NCBI GenBank assembly: GCA_018820395.1
Contig: JAHJOG010000030.1
Location: forward strand, 1-64,000
Direction of reading: 5' to 3'
From: Gammaproteobacteria bacterium
GTDB taxonomy: Bacteria > Pseudomonadota > Gammaproteobacteria > Burkholderiales > Burkholderiaceae_C
Length of the DNA: 64,000 nt
The translations under genes and the position numbers were made by a program. The notes under the pieces are model-generated. The model worked only from the letters and a program-made list of their open reading frames with translations, was not told the DNA's origin and searched no databases. Shown here piece by piece: positions 1 through 8,410 of this stretch (position 1 is the stretch's first letter; each line of letters begins with the position of its first letter).

Positions 1-80
1 CGGCCGGCGAGCGGCGCATCGCTGGCGCTCGACAGGCTCACCGCCACCTTGGTCCCGCCGATGTCGACGCACGCTCTCAT
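1..80 (-). CDS. ROK-family sugar kinase, N-terminal fragment cut by window edge
   Basis: Read on the minus strand from the ATG at 80, the first residues are MRACVDIGGTKVAVSL. This is the ATP-binding phosphate-1 motif (DIGGTK) that opens ROK-family glucokinases, N-acetylglucosamine kinases and related sugar kinases. Only about 26 codons are inside the window, so substrate and length cannot be judged. A GGAA ribosome-binding-like sequence lies five bases before the ATG, inside the palindromic repeat that directly precedes the gene. The family call rests on this one motif. Confidence 0.7.
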   Translation of the reverse strand, partial: MRACVDIGGTKVAVSLSSASDAPLAG

Positions 81-154
81 GTCAGTTCCGCACGGCCGTG
101 CCGAAGGAACTGACCTCCCCCCTCGGGGGGAAACGAGCGCAGCGAGTCAGGGGG
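81..154. repeat. Palindromic intergenic repeat
   Basis: The arms GTCAGTTCC (81-89) and GGAACTGAC (106-114) form a perfect inverted repeat around a GCACGGCCGTGC palindrome. A second hairpin follows, CCCCCC (117-122) against GGGGGG (125-130), and then a G-rich tail to 154. Elements with a C-tract/G-tract hairpin of this kind are common between genes in Comamonadaceae. It sits between the ROK kinase and the DUF2905 gene. Confidence 0.6.
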
Positions 155-164
155 TTGATTCATG

Positions 165-359
165 TCAGATCCATTTCGCAATCAGTGCAGCGATCGTGCT
201 GAGCAGCACGGTGCTGGCGATGGGCAATTGCCAGTCACGGCCGAACGCCCGGAATTCGAAGTCGCCGGGCAGGCGCCCGAAGCCGAAACGCCGCAGCCAT
301 TGCGTCAGCCCGCTCATCAGGACCAGCGCGAGAACCACCACGATCAGCCAGCGCAACAT
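165..359 (-). CDS. DUF2905 family small membrane protein
   Basis: This is a 64-residue protein with two hydrophobic segments, at about residues 3-20 and 46-62. Between them is a loop with the GRLPGDFEF motif typical of the DUF2905 family, whose members are short inner-membrane proteins of unknown role. Length and layout fit the family. It lies just downstream of the inositol-monophosphatase-like gene on the same strand (gap of 25 bp), so the two are probably co-transcribed. No function can be assigned. Confidence 0.8.
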   Translation of the reverse strand: MLRWLIVVVLALVLMSGLTQWLRRFGFGRLPGDFEFRAFGRDWQLPIASTVLLSTIAALIAKWI

Positions 360-384
360 CGGCCTGTCCTGTCCTGTCCGGGGT

Positions 385-1167
385 CTAGGCTGCCAGCAGC
401 GCCAGCGCGTGGCGATGCAGTTCGCGCGTCGCGGCTGCCAGCACGCGGCCGTCGGACGCGAGGCCCAGCGGCTCGCCTTGCCAGTCGGTCACGATGCCGC
501 CCGCCGCCTCGATCAATCCCGCCGGGCCGAGGTAGTCATAGGGCTGGAGGCCCGCTTCGACCACCAGGTCGATGGTGCCGCCCGCGAGTTGCGCATAGCC
601 ATAGCAATCGCCGCCGAACCGGCGCATCGCGCAGCGCCGGCTCAGCCGGTCGAAAGCTTGCCAGTCGGCAGCGCCGAAGATGTCGGGCGAGGTGGTGACG
701 ATGCGTGCGTCGGCCACCGCGCTGCATCGGCTGGCACGCACGGCCTGGCCGTTGCGGCGCGCGCCGTGCCCGGCCTGGCCGACCCAGCGCTCGCCGAGCA
801 CCGGCATGTCGATCATGCCGAGTTCGACGCGGCCGCCCTGCAGGAGCGCGATCAGCGTGCCCCAGAGCGGTGATCCGGTGATGAAGCTTCGCGTGCCGTC
901 GATCGGGTCGAGCACCCAGATGTTCGCTGCGTCGAGCCGCTCGCGCCCGTGCTCCTCGCCGAAGATGCCGTCCTGCGGGCGTTGGGCGCCCAGGATGTCT
1001 CGCATCGCGGCTTCCGCCGCGCGGTCGGCCTCGGTCACGGGGCTGGCATCCGCCTTCGAGATGACGTCGAGCGGCGTGCGGAACAGGCGCAGCGAGTGCC
1101 GGGCGGCTGCATCGGCCAGGGCGTTGGCAATGCGCAGGTTGTCTTCGGGCAAGGCGATCGGAGTCAT
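385..1167 (-). CDS. Inositol monophosphatase family phosphatase, HisN-like
   Basis: The 260-residue product is a Mg2+-dependent phosphomonoesterase of the inositol monophosphatase superfamily. Visible metal-site motifs are GEEHG, WVLDPIDGTRSF (the DxDGT block) and, near the C-terminus, a YDYLGPAGLIEAAGG segment matching the family's WDxAAG region. Several members of this branch act as histidinol-phosphatase (HisN), so that or a general sugar phosphatase is likely; the sequence alone does not decide. The ATG at 1167 was preferred over an upstream in-frame start at 1230, because homologues begin near the helix that precedes the TEADRAAE motif. It is followed by DUF2905 on the same strand. Confidence 0.85.
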   Translation of the reverse strand: MTPIALPEDNLRIANALADAAARHSLRLFRTPLDVISKADASPVTEADRAAEAAMRDILGAQRPQDGIFGEEHGRERLDAANIWVLDPIDGTRSFITGSPLWGTLIALLQGGRVELGMIDMPVLGERWVGQAGHGARRNGQAVRASRCSAVADARIVTTSPDIFGAADWQAFDRLSRRCAMRRFGGDCYGYAQLAGGTIDLVVEAGLQPYDYLGPAGLIEAAGGIVTDWQGEPLGLASDGRVLAAATRELHRHALALLAA

Positions 1168-1305
1168 GGAGCGGGTGCGAAAGCCTTCATTAAACCGCAG
1201 CGAACTCCGCGACCTTCGCGACCGGGGCAACCTGGCGTCGAGGCGATTGACGCGCGGCGGACCCTGCGCCTAGCATCGCGCCCAGACAAAAACAGGGGGC
1301 ATCAA

Positions 1306-1677
1306 ATGAACCGTCGGGACTGCATCGGCAGATTGGCTTGGCTGGGCGCGGCGTGCGCCACGAACGCGGGCGCCGCCCCGCCGCCGGCCGAACACCAGCT
1401 CATCGTCTTGCTCATTCAGCGCGTGGAGTCCATGGACGCCATGGTCTTCACGCGCAACGGATCGCCGCACGCGGCCGCCGAGGCCGGCAAGCACATGCGC
1501 GCCAAGTACGAGCACTTCAAGGACCAGATCGGCACCGCGGACGACTTCATCACGCGCTGCGCTTCGCGTTCGGAAATGACAGGCAAGCCGTACTTCGTCC
1601 GCATCGGCGACGGGCCGGCCGAAGAAGCGTCGACCTTCCTCGCCCGCGAACTTCGCCAGTTGCGCCGGACGCGCTGA
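1306..1677 (+). CDS. DUF5329 family secreted protein
   Basis: The product has 123 residues and an N-terminal signal peptide (MNRRDCIGRLAWLG, then small residues ending near AAP). The mature part carries the DUF5329 pattern: a conserved helix followed by FTRNGSPHAAAEAGKHM and later a KPYFVRIGD segment. A strong ribosome-binding sequence, AGGGGG, lies eight bases before the ATG. The family is periplasmic and of unknown function. The gene is flanked on both sides by minus-strand genes, so it is probably a single-gene transcript. Confidence 0.8.
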   Translation: MNRRDCIGRLAWLGAACATNAGAAPPPAEHQLIVLLIQRVESMDAMVFTRNGSPHAAAEAGKHMRAKYEHFKDQIGTADDFITRCASRSEMTGKPYFVRIGDGPAEEASTFLARELRQLRRTR

Positions 1678-1720
1678 ACGCCAACGCGGACGCGCAAGCG
1701 CGCGGCGTCGGGCGCATGAC

Positions 1721-2824
1721 TCAGAGGGTGTGGCTGCGATCGCCTGCCGTGAAGCCCATCGCGTCCCATGGCTCGCCGGCCGCGAAGCCAATCACCTTGA
1801 AGAGCTCGCCCATTTCGTGCTCATGGATCAGGCGCGCGGCGAGCACGCGATCGGACAGCGGCGCCTCCTCCATCATCGGCGCGATGCCGGCGTTGAGCAG
1901 AAACCGCGCCTGGGTCGCGTACCCCAGCACCTGCAGGCCGGCGTCCTGGCCCGCCAGCGCGATGGCGGTGAAGTCGACATGCGCCGTGATGTCCTTCGAC
2001 CCTACGTCGGCCAGCGGGTCTGCGTCGCTCTGGTGCCCGCGGTGGCACATGACCGTGCCCATGAAGCGCTGCGGGTGGTAATACTCCGACTCCGGAAACC
2101 CGTAGTCCAGGAAGAAGGCCGCGCCGCGCTTCAGGCGGTCCGCCAGCGTCGCGATGAAGGCGCCGGCCTGCGGATGGATTTCCGTGAGGTAGTCGTGGCC
2201 GCCTTCGATCTCGATCGGAGGGCGCAAGTCGGTGGGCCGGTCCTCCCAGTCGAAAGCGGTGCCATCGCCGCGGCGCACCACGCCGCGTTCCATCCATTGC
2301 CCGCCGATGCGCGCCAGAAGCCGCACCGGCATGGCGTCGAGCACTTCGTTGCCGATCACCACGCCGTCCATCGTGTCGGGCAGCGCATCCAGCCACTCGA
2401 CCTTGTCTCGGTAGGCTTCGAGTTCGACTTGCTGGCGTTCGCGCAGCGTGCCGGACAGGTCGACGATGGCGTAGCGCGCCACGCGCTCGCCCAGCGCGTC
2501 GAGCAACTGCCTGGCGAGGGCGCCGGAGCCCGCGCCGAATTCCCACACCGCATCGGTGCCGGTCTTCGACAGTGCCTCTTCGACCTGCCGCGCGAGCGTG
2601 CGACCGAAGAGCGGGCTGAGCTCGGGTGCGGTCACGAAGTCGCTGCCGGACGAGGGCATGCGGCCGAACTTGCGGCTCTGGTTGGCGTAGTAGCCCACGC
2701 CGGGCGCGTAGAGCGCCATGGCCATGAAGCGGTCGAAGGAAAGCCAGCCTCCCGCGCGTTCGAGGGCGGCGTCGATAATGCGGATCAAAGGGGTGGCGCG
2801 CGGTGCGTCGGGCTCCGGGTTCAT
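1721..2824 (-). CDS. MidA-type (DUF185) SAM-dependent protein methyltransferase
   Basis: This 367-residue protein is related to MidA/NDUFAF7, class I methyltransferases that in mitochondria methylate an arginine of a complex I subunit. Visible features are the N-terminal SFDRFMAMALYAPGVGYY block and a DFVTAPELSPLFG stretch. The SAM-binding glycine motif is EFGAGSGALARQLLDAL, followed by DLSGTLRERQ and GNEVLDAMPVRL. All are diagnostic of the family. The start at 2824 is 18 bp from the divergent SDR gene, so the two probably share a promoter region. The bacterial substrate is not known. Confidence 0.88.
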   Translation of the reverse strand: MNPEPDAPRATPLIRIIDAALERAGGWLSFDRFMAMALYAPGVGYYANQSRKFGRMPSSGSDFVTAPELSPLFGRTLARQVEEALSKTGTDAVWEFGAGSGALARQLLDALGERVARYAIVDLSGTLRERQQVELEAYRDKVEWLDALPDTMDGVVIGNEVLDAMPVRLLARIGGQWMERGVVRRGDGTAFDWEDRPTDLRPPIEIEGGHDYLTEIHPQAGAFIATLADRLKRGAAFFLDYGFPESEYYHPQRFMGTVMCHRGHQSDADPLADVGSKDITAHVDFTAIALAGQDAGLQVLGYATQARFLLNAGIAPMMEEAPLSDRVLAARLIHEHEMGELFKVIGFAAGEPWDAMGFTAGDRSHTL

Positions 2825-2841
2825 GCGGGAAATCTATCAGG

Positions 2842-3639
2842 ATGGCAGAAACGACCTCTCTGCCCGGCGTGCTGGTGACGGGCGGCGGCCGGCGGCTCGG
2901 TGCCGCGGTGTGCCGGGCCTTTGCACAGGCTGGCTGGTCGGTGTGGTGCCAATACCGCGCGTCGGGCGATGAGGCCCGCGCGCTGTGCGACGAGCTCCGC
3001 GCCCAGGGCCTGCGGGCCAGCGCCATCGAAGCGGACATCGGCAGCGAGCCCGGACGCATCGCGCTCGTCGAAGAGGCGTCGCGGCACGGGCCGCTCGGCT
3101 GCGTGGTCAACAACGCCTCCGCCTTCGAAGCCGACACGGGGCTGGACTTCGATGCCGACGCCGCGCTTCGGCAGATCGGCGTGAACCTGATCGCGCCGTT
3201 GTCACTCGCGCGCCTGCTCGCCAGACAGGCGATGGACGGCGACGGTCTGGACCGGTCGGTGATCCACATCCTCGACCAAAAAGTCTTCAACCTGAACCCG
3301 GACTATTTTTCGTACACGGTGTCCAAGCTGGCGCTGGAGCGGGCCGTGGCGCTGCAGGCCCAGTCGCTCGCGCCCGCCGTGCGGGTCTGCGGCGTGGCGC
3401 CCGGCATCCTTTTCACGAGCGGCCCGCAGAACACGGCCAACTTCGCCCGGGCCGCCGGCGCCAACCTCCTGCGCCGCCCGATCGATCCGGCTGACGTGGC
3501 GCAGAGCTGCGTCTTCCTGGCCGGCACACCGAGCATCACCGGCACCACCCTGAGCGTGGACAACGGACAGCACCTGGTGCCGCTCGAGCGAGACATCATG
3601 TTCGTCGTCGACGACCTTCTGAAAGAATCCAGGCCATGA
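2842..3639 (+). CDS. SDR oxidoreductase, FolM/pteridine-reductase-like
   Basis: The product is a 265-residue short-chain dehydrogenase. It has the cofactor motif [12 protein letters not shown] at the N-terminus, a NNAS motif, and the catalytic Tyr-Lys pair in [11 protein letters not shown]. The arginine-rich TGGGRRLG glycine motif and the [11 protein letters not shown] segment before the active site are typical of FolM and pteridine reductases, which make tetrahydromonapterin or tetrahydrofolate. The stop codon overlaps the start of folB (ATGA), which supports a pterin role. The ATG at 2842 was chosen over 2803, because the upstream part is antisense to the midA start and lacks a ribosome-binding site. 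Confidence 0.8.
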   Translation: MAETTSLPGVLVTGGGRRLGAAVCRAFAQAGWSVWCQYRASGDEARALCDELRAQGLRASAIEADIGSEPGRIALVEEASRHGPLGCVVNNASAFEADTGLDFDADAALRQIGVNLIAPLSLARLLARQAMDGDGLDRSVIHILDQKVFNLNPDYFSYTVSKLALERAVALQAQSLAPAVRVCGVAPGILFTSGPQNTANFARAAGANLLRRPIDPADVAQSCVFLAGTPSITGTTLSVDNGQHLVPLERDIMFVVDDLLKESRP

Positions 3640-4028
3640 CCACCGCCGCGCTCGATCCACTTCTGCTGTCCTGCCGGCGCGTCTTCCTGCGCGACTACGA
3701 AGTCTGGATCAACATCGGCGTGCACGAGTTCGAAAAACGCGCCGAGCAGCGCGTGATCATCAATGTCGACCTGTACGTGCCGCTCGCGATCTCCACGCCC
3801 CACGCCGACGAACTGGACGAAGTGGTCGACTACGATTTCATCCGCCGGACCGTCGCCGCGCGCCTGAGCAAGGGCCACATCCACCTGCAGGAAACACTGT
3901 GCGACGACATCCTGACCGCCGTGCTGGCCCACCCCAAGGTGCAGGCCGCGCGTGTGTCGACAGCCAAGCCCGACGTGTACCCCGACTGCGAAGCCGTGGG
4001 CGTCGAAGTCTTCCGGAGCAAGCCATGA
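3636..4028 (+). CDS. folB: Dihydroneopterin aldolase family protein FolB
   Basis: This 130-residue protein of the folate pathway matches FolB, which cleaves 7,8-dihydroneopterin to 6-hydroxymethyl-dihydropterin. It shows the opening [19 protein letters not shown], where the glutamate and the I-G-x-x-x-x-E segment bind the pterin. [11 protein letters not shown] block and the C-terminal [15 protein letters not shown] follow. It overlaps both neighbours by four bases (ATGA), upstream with the FolM-like reductase and downstream with ttcA, so the three formed one translationally coupled operon before the island inserted. Confidence 0.9.
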   Translation: MTTAALDPLLLSCRRVFLRDYEVWINIGVHEFEKRAEQRVIINVDLYVPLAISTPHADELDEVVDYDFIRRTVAARLSKGHIHLQETLCDDILTAVLAHPKVQAARVSTAKPDVYPDCEAVGVEVFRSKP

Positions 4029-4187
4029 ACCCGACCACAGCGGAGCCTCTCGCCATCGACACAAAGGCCGAACGCGAAACCCACAAGCTCGAAAAGCGCC
4101 TGTGCCGCGAAGCCGGCCGCGCGATCACCGACTACCGCATGATCGAGGACGGCGACAAGGTGATGGTGTGCGTCTCCGGCGGCAAGG
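4025..4187 (+). pseudogene. ttcA: Host ttcA, 5' fragment interrupted by the island
   Basis: The ATG at 4025 overlaps the folB stop. The 54 codons encode the N-terminal helices of TtcA, the Fe-S enzyme that makes 2-thiocytidine at position 32 of tRNA, and stop after CVSGGK. The first four residues of the PP-loop ATP-binding motif SGGKDS are present, then the reading frame runs into island DNA and ends at 4211. The missing DSYGMLDIL continues at 62334. The fragment lacks the catalytic domain and both CxxC pairs, so it cannot be functional. Excision at the flanking hexamers would restore the frame. Confidence 0.95.
4182..4187 (+). other. Left flanking coupling hexamer GCAAGG (attL core)
   Basis: The last host bases before the left inverted repeat are GCAAGG, inside the GGC-AAG codons of the PP-loop. 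The right flank has GCAAAG. The pair differs only at the wobble base of the lysine codon, so either version keeps the protein sequence. This looks like the overlap region of a tyrosine recombinase that tolerates mismatch. The exact crossover point within the hexamer cannot be read from one occupied site. Confidence 0.75.
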
Positions 4188-4199
4188 TTCTTAGCACAC
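4188..4199 (+). repeat. Left terminal inverted repeat of the island
   Basis: TTCTTAGCACAC at the left end matches TTCTTAGAACAC (reverse complement of 62318-62329) at 11 of 12 positions. It starts directly after the host hexamer. It is probably a recombinase core-binding arm. A TGTAAAC motif follows at 4209-4215, 21 bases in; its counterpart at the right end is 18 bases in. Confidence 0.85.
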
Positions 4200-4793
4200 C
4201 AGACTGCCTGTAAACGTTGCAGTGTTCCGCTCGCAGAATTAGTAGAAGTGGCAAGCCTCCGGAGGAGGCGCGTCAGTCTTCGAATTTTGGTTGTGGATAA
4301 CCTGTTGACAAGATGTGGAATCTTGTTTGACAACACGATTCAACCCTGCTTGCCATGGTTCAAGCATCAAGCAGTTCTCTCCTGGGTCGAACGGCGTACG
4401 CCTTCGTACATCTCGCGCGAGGCTCTCAAAGAGAACAACCCGCTTTCCGAGATGGACCGCAATGCTGCGAGATCTTCCGTAGTGAGACTGCGAACAGCAA
4501 GGTGAGTATTCCTCAGCGAAGCTCTGGCGAGGATCCACCGTCTTCTACTTCGTTGTTTCATGGTGCTCCTACGACGATTCAGTGGGCTACGGCCGTAGCA
4601 TGTCCTACCGGGTCATCGACTCGATCGCCCCGCTATTAAGCCGGAGATCCACCGCGAACGTATCTTGTTGCGCCAGCGGATGCCGATCGAAAGGCCGCTC
4701 TGCAGCGGCTGTAGTCGTCCACGTGCTTTGTGCGGTTGGCCGCAGTCGCCCTTAACCCGACGTCTGCGAACGGCCGCTGGGCGGTCAACCTGT
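4200..4793. other. Non-coding left end of island with dyads
   Basis: No convincing gene is seen. Structure present: a hairpin GCCTCC-gga-GGAGGC at 4255-4269, and a perfect inverted repeat ACAAGAT-gtgga-ATCTTGT at 4308-4326 embedded between two TTGACA hexamers (4305-4310 and 4327-4332). Short open frames exist on both strands (for example 4248-4505 plus and 4239-4538 minus), but they show no recognisable domain or clear ribosome-binding site. The dyads may be recombinase or regulator binding sites near the island end. Confidence 0.45.
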
Positions 4794-5453
4794 TCAACCC
4801 GAAATTTGACCAGTCATGGTGGGCATCTCCACGTCTACAAAGGCGTAGCTGCGCGGCTCCCCGCCAGTCAGCGTAGGAAGTTGCACCGCCTGGATGATTG
4901 CTGAACCCAATTCGCGGACTACGCCCTGGGCAGTTTCAAGAGCCCGCAAAGTCGATTCAGCGGTGCCTTCTTGGTCTCGCAGCTTGAGCATTGATGGAAT
5001 TCTTCTCACGGTAACTAGCGCGTGATCGAACCTGACTCGGACATCTGATTCCAAGTAGATCGCGTTGGAATACCACCACTCTCGTGCGCTTAGGACGATG
5101 ACGTCTATTTCACCGGCCGACATCCTGTGTCCCTCTGTCGCCAATCGGTGAAATTTTGACCAGTGTGTGAATGCCTCTTGATGGGCGACAAGTCGTTGGT
5201 CCAGAGCGGCAAAGCGAAGCTGGTTATGCGCCTTCCGGTCTTCCAGCAGTTCGGCGTTTTGGTGTTTGACCTTCTCAACGATCTCAGTAATTTTGCCGAT
5301 GTCCTCCTTGGTGGCGAGGTTCTTGCCCTTTTCGCCTAGGTAGCCGGGCACATAGAACCGCAAGATCAGGAAGGCCGCAGCGAATGCCACGACCGCACCG
5401 ATGCCGAAGCCCCCAATGGTGGTCCATGCGAACCTAATTTCTTCAGCGGTCAT
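4794..5453 (-). CDS. Membrane-anchored coiled-coil protein of unknown function
   Basis: The 219-residue protein has one transmembrane helix at about residues 14-33 (GGFGIGAVVAFAAAFLILRF). A KNLATKEDIGKITEIVEKVK segment follows and leads into a coiled coil to about residue 75; the rest is helical and soluble. The TM plus KNLATKEDI-type linker is a recurring design in small bacterial membrane proteins found beside nucleases. The gene lies 64 bp downstream of the OLD-family gene on the same strand, so they probably form one operon. I do not recognise a named family. A role as membrane partner of the OLD protein is inference from position only. Confidence 0.7.
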   Translation of the reverse strand: MTAEEIRFAWTTIGGFGIGAVVAFAAAFLILRFYVPGYLGEKGKNLATKEDIGKITEIVEKVKHQNAELLEDRKAHNQLRFAALDQRLVAHQEAFTHWSKFHRLATEGHRMSAGEIDVIVLSAREWWYSNAIYLESDVRVRFDHALVTVRRIPSMLKLRDQEGTAESTLRALETAQGVVRELGSAIIQAVQLPTLTGGEPRSYAFVDVEMPTMTGQISG

Positions 5454-5517
5454 GGCGTCGCCAAGCCGGCGAGCAGGCTAATCAGCAGTAGCAAGGCAAT
5501 GGTTTTCATGGCTTGCA

Positions 5518-7548
5518 CTACCGAAACGGTTTTGCCGCACGCGCAAGGTTCTTTGAAAGTCGCTCGTTCACTATCTTGAACAGCGTCTCAAAGCGCTCGA
5601 TGCTCTCAGGCGTAGTAATCTTCTCTGAGTTAACTGCCATCTTCTTCAGGAAAAGTGCAGCTGGCCTTGTCTTATGAAATGTGAGGCCAAGGGCTTTGAA
5701 AGCTTCTTCAAATTGTTTAACGATCCTTGGGATTTTCGAATTTAATGTCAACTGCAGCCCCTTTAGTTCACTCGCGTAGCTTTCTCTTGCAAGCGCTTCA
5801 TAGATCTGCGAATCCAGCAAGTCTTCAATGTCAGCCTCAGCCGGGGCGGTTGAAAAAGCTTCCGATACAAAAAGGACATTCTGTTCAGCAATCAGCTTGT
5901 TGTTAACTAAGCTTTTCTTTGTAGCAACGGACTCTTTTTCTTGGTCTAGGAGCACCAAGACACTCTGCTCTTCGGCGGTGAGCAATGCCACCATGTACGA
6001 GACCTTCTGCGCTCCACCGACTGGAGTAATCGTCAATTCGGGATTCAACCCTTTCAGCCCCTTGTCTGCCAAGTGTTCAGACATGGTCGAAAGGAACCAG
6101 AAGTCAGTAACGCCTTCAACAATCAAGTTAGTGGAACCAATGAAGAGGCTCTGTGCGATGTTGTAGCCAAGGGCTGCCTGCAAGGGAAAGAGGGTTCTTG
6201 CGTCACCTGTCGGATCATTGGTGACCGTTGTGCCTGCTTCCTCCCCAATGCTGACCGTTCGCACCGCCTCAAGTCGATGGGTTGGCACCATGAATGGTGA
6301 GTGCGTGGAGTAGAGGATCTGGTTCTTAAAGTCGTCTTCGAAGTGGCGAAGTAGATCTGATTGGGATCGCGCATGAAGGTAGAGGCCTGGTTCGTCGAAC
6401 AGCAAGATTGCACTTTCAGCTTTTCCTCCCTGCGTGTCAGCGACCAACGTGATGTAGAAGGAGAAAAACCACTGAAAACCTCGGCTTCGTTCGTTTAGAT
6501 TCACCTCGACCTCATAAGTCGCGTTTGGATCTGAGACCAAGGTGTCGAGATGGTGGGCATCCAGATTAAAGCGAATCTTCAGCGCGCGATCTTTCCAAAG
6601 CCTTCGAATCTCAGAAGTGACTACCGAGCCAGCTCGATTAACAAGTTGGTTTCGCGTTTCCTGATCATTGGCTGCGAGCAGGTCCTGCAGTTGTTGAGGG
6701 CTGAGCCCCGCGACCTTGCACAGCTTCTCGAAGTTGCCATCGGCATCAATCGGTGTGTTGCTCGCCTTCCGTGAAAGGTATCCCGCTATGTTCTGGTGGC
6801 CTTTGAGGTCAGGGTACTCGTCGATGTAAACAAATTTGGGCAGCGTCTCCATCACCCATGACCGAGCCTTCGCTTTCGCGGTTTCGTCGCCAGTAATGGT
6901 CGTCGCCAACTCATCCAGTTCAGATACAAGCGACTCCTGCTTTTCCGTTAAATCAGCTTCCGCCGCTGCCAAACCCTTTCTCAGTGATTTGAAGGCCTCG
7001 GTGGCCTTGGCAGCCCAGTCATCGCGTTCACGTGTGTCTGCTATAGCCAGCTCGAACGCGTCAGCGACCTTGTTTAGCGCAGTCTTCGCAGGGTCTTCCA
7101 ACTTGTCCGCTGCGGCTTGTACCGCTGCTACAACCTTTTTGAGCTTTGCCTTTGTGTCACCCTCATCAAAGACTAGCGCTCCAATCCCCTTGAAACTGAT
7201 GAAGCGACTCTTTCCTTCGTAGTGACGTGAAACCGTGACTTCGGTTACGTTCTGTGCTCGCGGCAGAATGCCGGCCAACTGTTTGAGCTCATCCGGTTCC
7301 AGCGCCCAGACTGACTCCACCACAGAAGTCTCGTCTTTACACTCTTTAAGCGGCCTGTGGCGAGGAAAATCCTTGATCGGCGTAAGAGCCCTGAAGCCCT
7401 CTGCAGGATTCAAGCTGTGGAGGGCGCGCAGAAGGTTCGACTTTCCGCTTTCGTTTCTGCCCAGAATTGCCGTGATCTGCGCAACGTCCACCCACCCGCT
7501 ATCGTTGATTGACCGAAAATTCGTGATTCTGAAGTTCTGTAACCGCAT
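5518..7548 (-). CDS. OLD-family ATPase with C-terminal TOPRIM nuclease domain
   Basis: The 676-residue protein starts with MRLQNFRITNFRSI and has an SMC/RecF-type Walker A, GRNESGKSNL (30-39). A long helical insertion spans about 125-250. The ABC-type signature region is at about 351-360, Walker B ILLFDEPGLYLHA at 381-393, and STHSPFM at 414-420. The C-terminus is a TOPRIM nuclease domain with EGVTD (478-482) and LLDQEKE (533-539). This is the layout of OLD nucleases, used in phage defence (phage P2 Old; GajA of Gabija). No UvrD-like GajB gene is adjacent, so this is not a standard Gabija system. The downstream partner is the membrane coiled-coil gene. Its AT-richer composition than the metal genes suggests separate acquisition. 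Confidence 0.88.
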   Translation of the reverse strand: MRLQNFRITNFRSINDSGWVDVAQITAILGRNESGKSNLLRALHSLNPAEGFRALTPIKDFPRHRPLKECKDETSVVESVWALEPDELKQLAGILPRAQNVTEVTVSRHYEGKSRFISFKGIGALVFDEGDTKAKLKKVVAAVQAAADKLEDPAKTALNKVADAFELAIADTRERDDWAAKATEAFKSLRKGLAAAEADLTEKQESLVSELDELATTITGDETAKAKARSWVMETLPKFVYIDEYPDLKGHQNIAGYLSRKASNTPIDADGNFEKLCKVAGLSPQQLQDLLAANDQETRNQLVNRAGSVVTSEIRRLWKDRALKIRFNLDAHHLDTLVSDPNATYEVEVNLNERSRGFQWFFSFYITLVADTQGGKAESAILLFDEPGLYLHARSQSDLLRHFEDDFKNQILYSTHSPFMVPTHRLEAVRTVSIGEEAGTTVTNDPTGDARTLFPLQAALGYNIAQSLFIGSTNLIVEGVTDFWFLSTMSEHLADKGLKGLNPELTITPVGGAQKVSYMVALLTAEEQSVLVLLDQEKESVATKKSLVNNKLIAEQNVLFVSEAFSTAPAEADIEDLLDSQIYEALARESYASELKGLQLTLNSKIPRIVKQFEEAFKALGLTFHKTRPAALFLKKMAVNSEKITTPESIERFETLFKIVNERLSKNLARAAKPFR

Positions 7549-7717
7549 CGCTGTAGCTCCTCGTTTTTTCGATCGATGGTAGACGCTTGTAATCCCGATT
7601 TTTGCCTAGCGTCGTCGGGTGCAGCGCTGTCGCAAATGGCTTAAGACCGCCCTACTGTATTTTCATCCAGTTTTCTTCAGGATTTTTCCGAGTCACCCAG
7701 TAGCTTGATGCCCACGA

Positions 7718-8410
7718 ATGCGCTCTGTCCCTGATTGGTCCATACAACTTGCATGGTGGGTGTCCGGCATCTTCGCTACCGGGGCTGCCTGGTATTTCCT
7801 ATCCACCAAAGACTTTGCGTTCACCGCGGGCTCGGCCTTTTTCGCCATCCTGTTCGCCGGAGTTGCGATTTTTCTGCATCGGAAGAAGGATGCTTTCGTT
7901 GCAGCGCTCATTCCAAACGAATTGAAAAGTGCTCTTCCTGCGGACTACATCAGAAGAAGTTCGGACAGTGAAGCACAGGTTCGCCTCGTTCGTCATCTGC
8001 CCGAGATGAAGGCTACTGCTCGTCTGTCGTCGAGTCAGGGATGGGATTCTGGGGTCACCCTGGACATGCGCGAAGCGAACTACGACATGATCGATTTTTT
8101 GGAGTTTGCTTGGCTGAGGCTCGCCGAGTTTTATCCAAAAAGCCACTTTGGTACGCCCAGCGCCCGTGACTACATTGAGACCTATACCCGCGCTCGCTTC
8201 GCATTTCATTGGGCGAAGCACGAGCCGGCTGGCCCGGGCTCAGGAGGGAGCATTGCTGGCGTACTGACGGGTGGCGATGTCGTCAGCGATCTTGAGAGAC
8301 TTGTTGAAGACACGATGCAATCGCTCTTCTTTGACAACCAGTACCTTGACCTTAAAGATTGGCTGCGACGCTGGCAAACAGTTGAAGATGGCAGTGCGGA
8401 GAAGGGCTGA
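7718..8410 (+). CDS. Two-helix membrane protein of unknown function
   Basis: The product has 230 residues with two N-terminal membrane helices (about 10-28 and 33-52, around [18 protein letters not shown]). A soluble domain of about 170 residues follows, rich in aromatic and acidic residues ([17 protein letters not shown]). The gene is divergent from the OLD gene, sharing a 169-bp intergenic region, and its last codons run directly into a methionine aminopeptidase remnant. The C-terminal few residues may therefore be a fusion scar. I do not recognise the family. Whether it belongs functionally to the OLD pair is not known. Confidence 0.6.
   Translation: MRSVPDWSIQLAWWVSGIFATGAAWYFLSTKDFAFTAGSAFFAILFAGVAIFLHRKKDAFVAALIPNELKSALPADYIRRSSDSEAQVRLVRHLPEMKATARLSSSQGWDSGVTLDMREANYDMIDFLEFAWLRLAEFYPKSHFGTPSARDYIETYTRARFAFHWAKHEPAGPGSGGSIAGVLTGGDVVSDLERLVEDTMQSLFFDNQYLDLKDWLRRWQTVEDGSAEKG

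Noticed and set aside
949-1305. Upstream extension of the DUF5329 gene
   Set aside because: It overlaps the phosphatase gene antisense, and the real start has a strong ribosome-binding site and signal peptide at 1306.
4239-4639. Short open frames near the left end as transposase remnants
   Set aside because: No transposase motif or homologous block could be recognised on either strand.
5518-7548. Gabija system (GajA-GajB)
   Set aside because: GajA-like architecture is present, but no UvrD-type helicase gene follows; the neighbour is a membrane coiled-coil protein.
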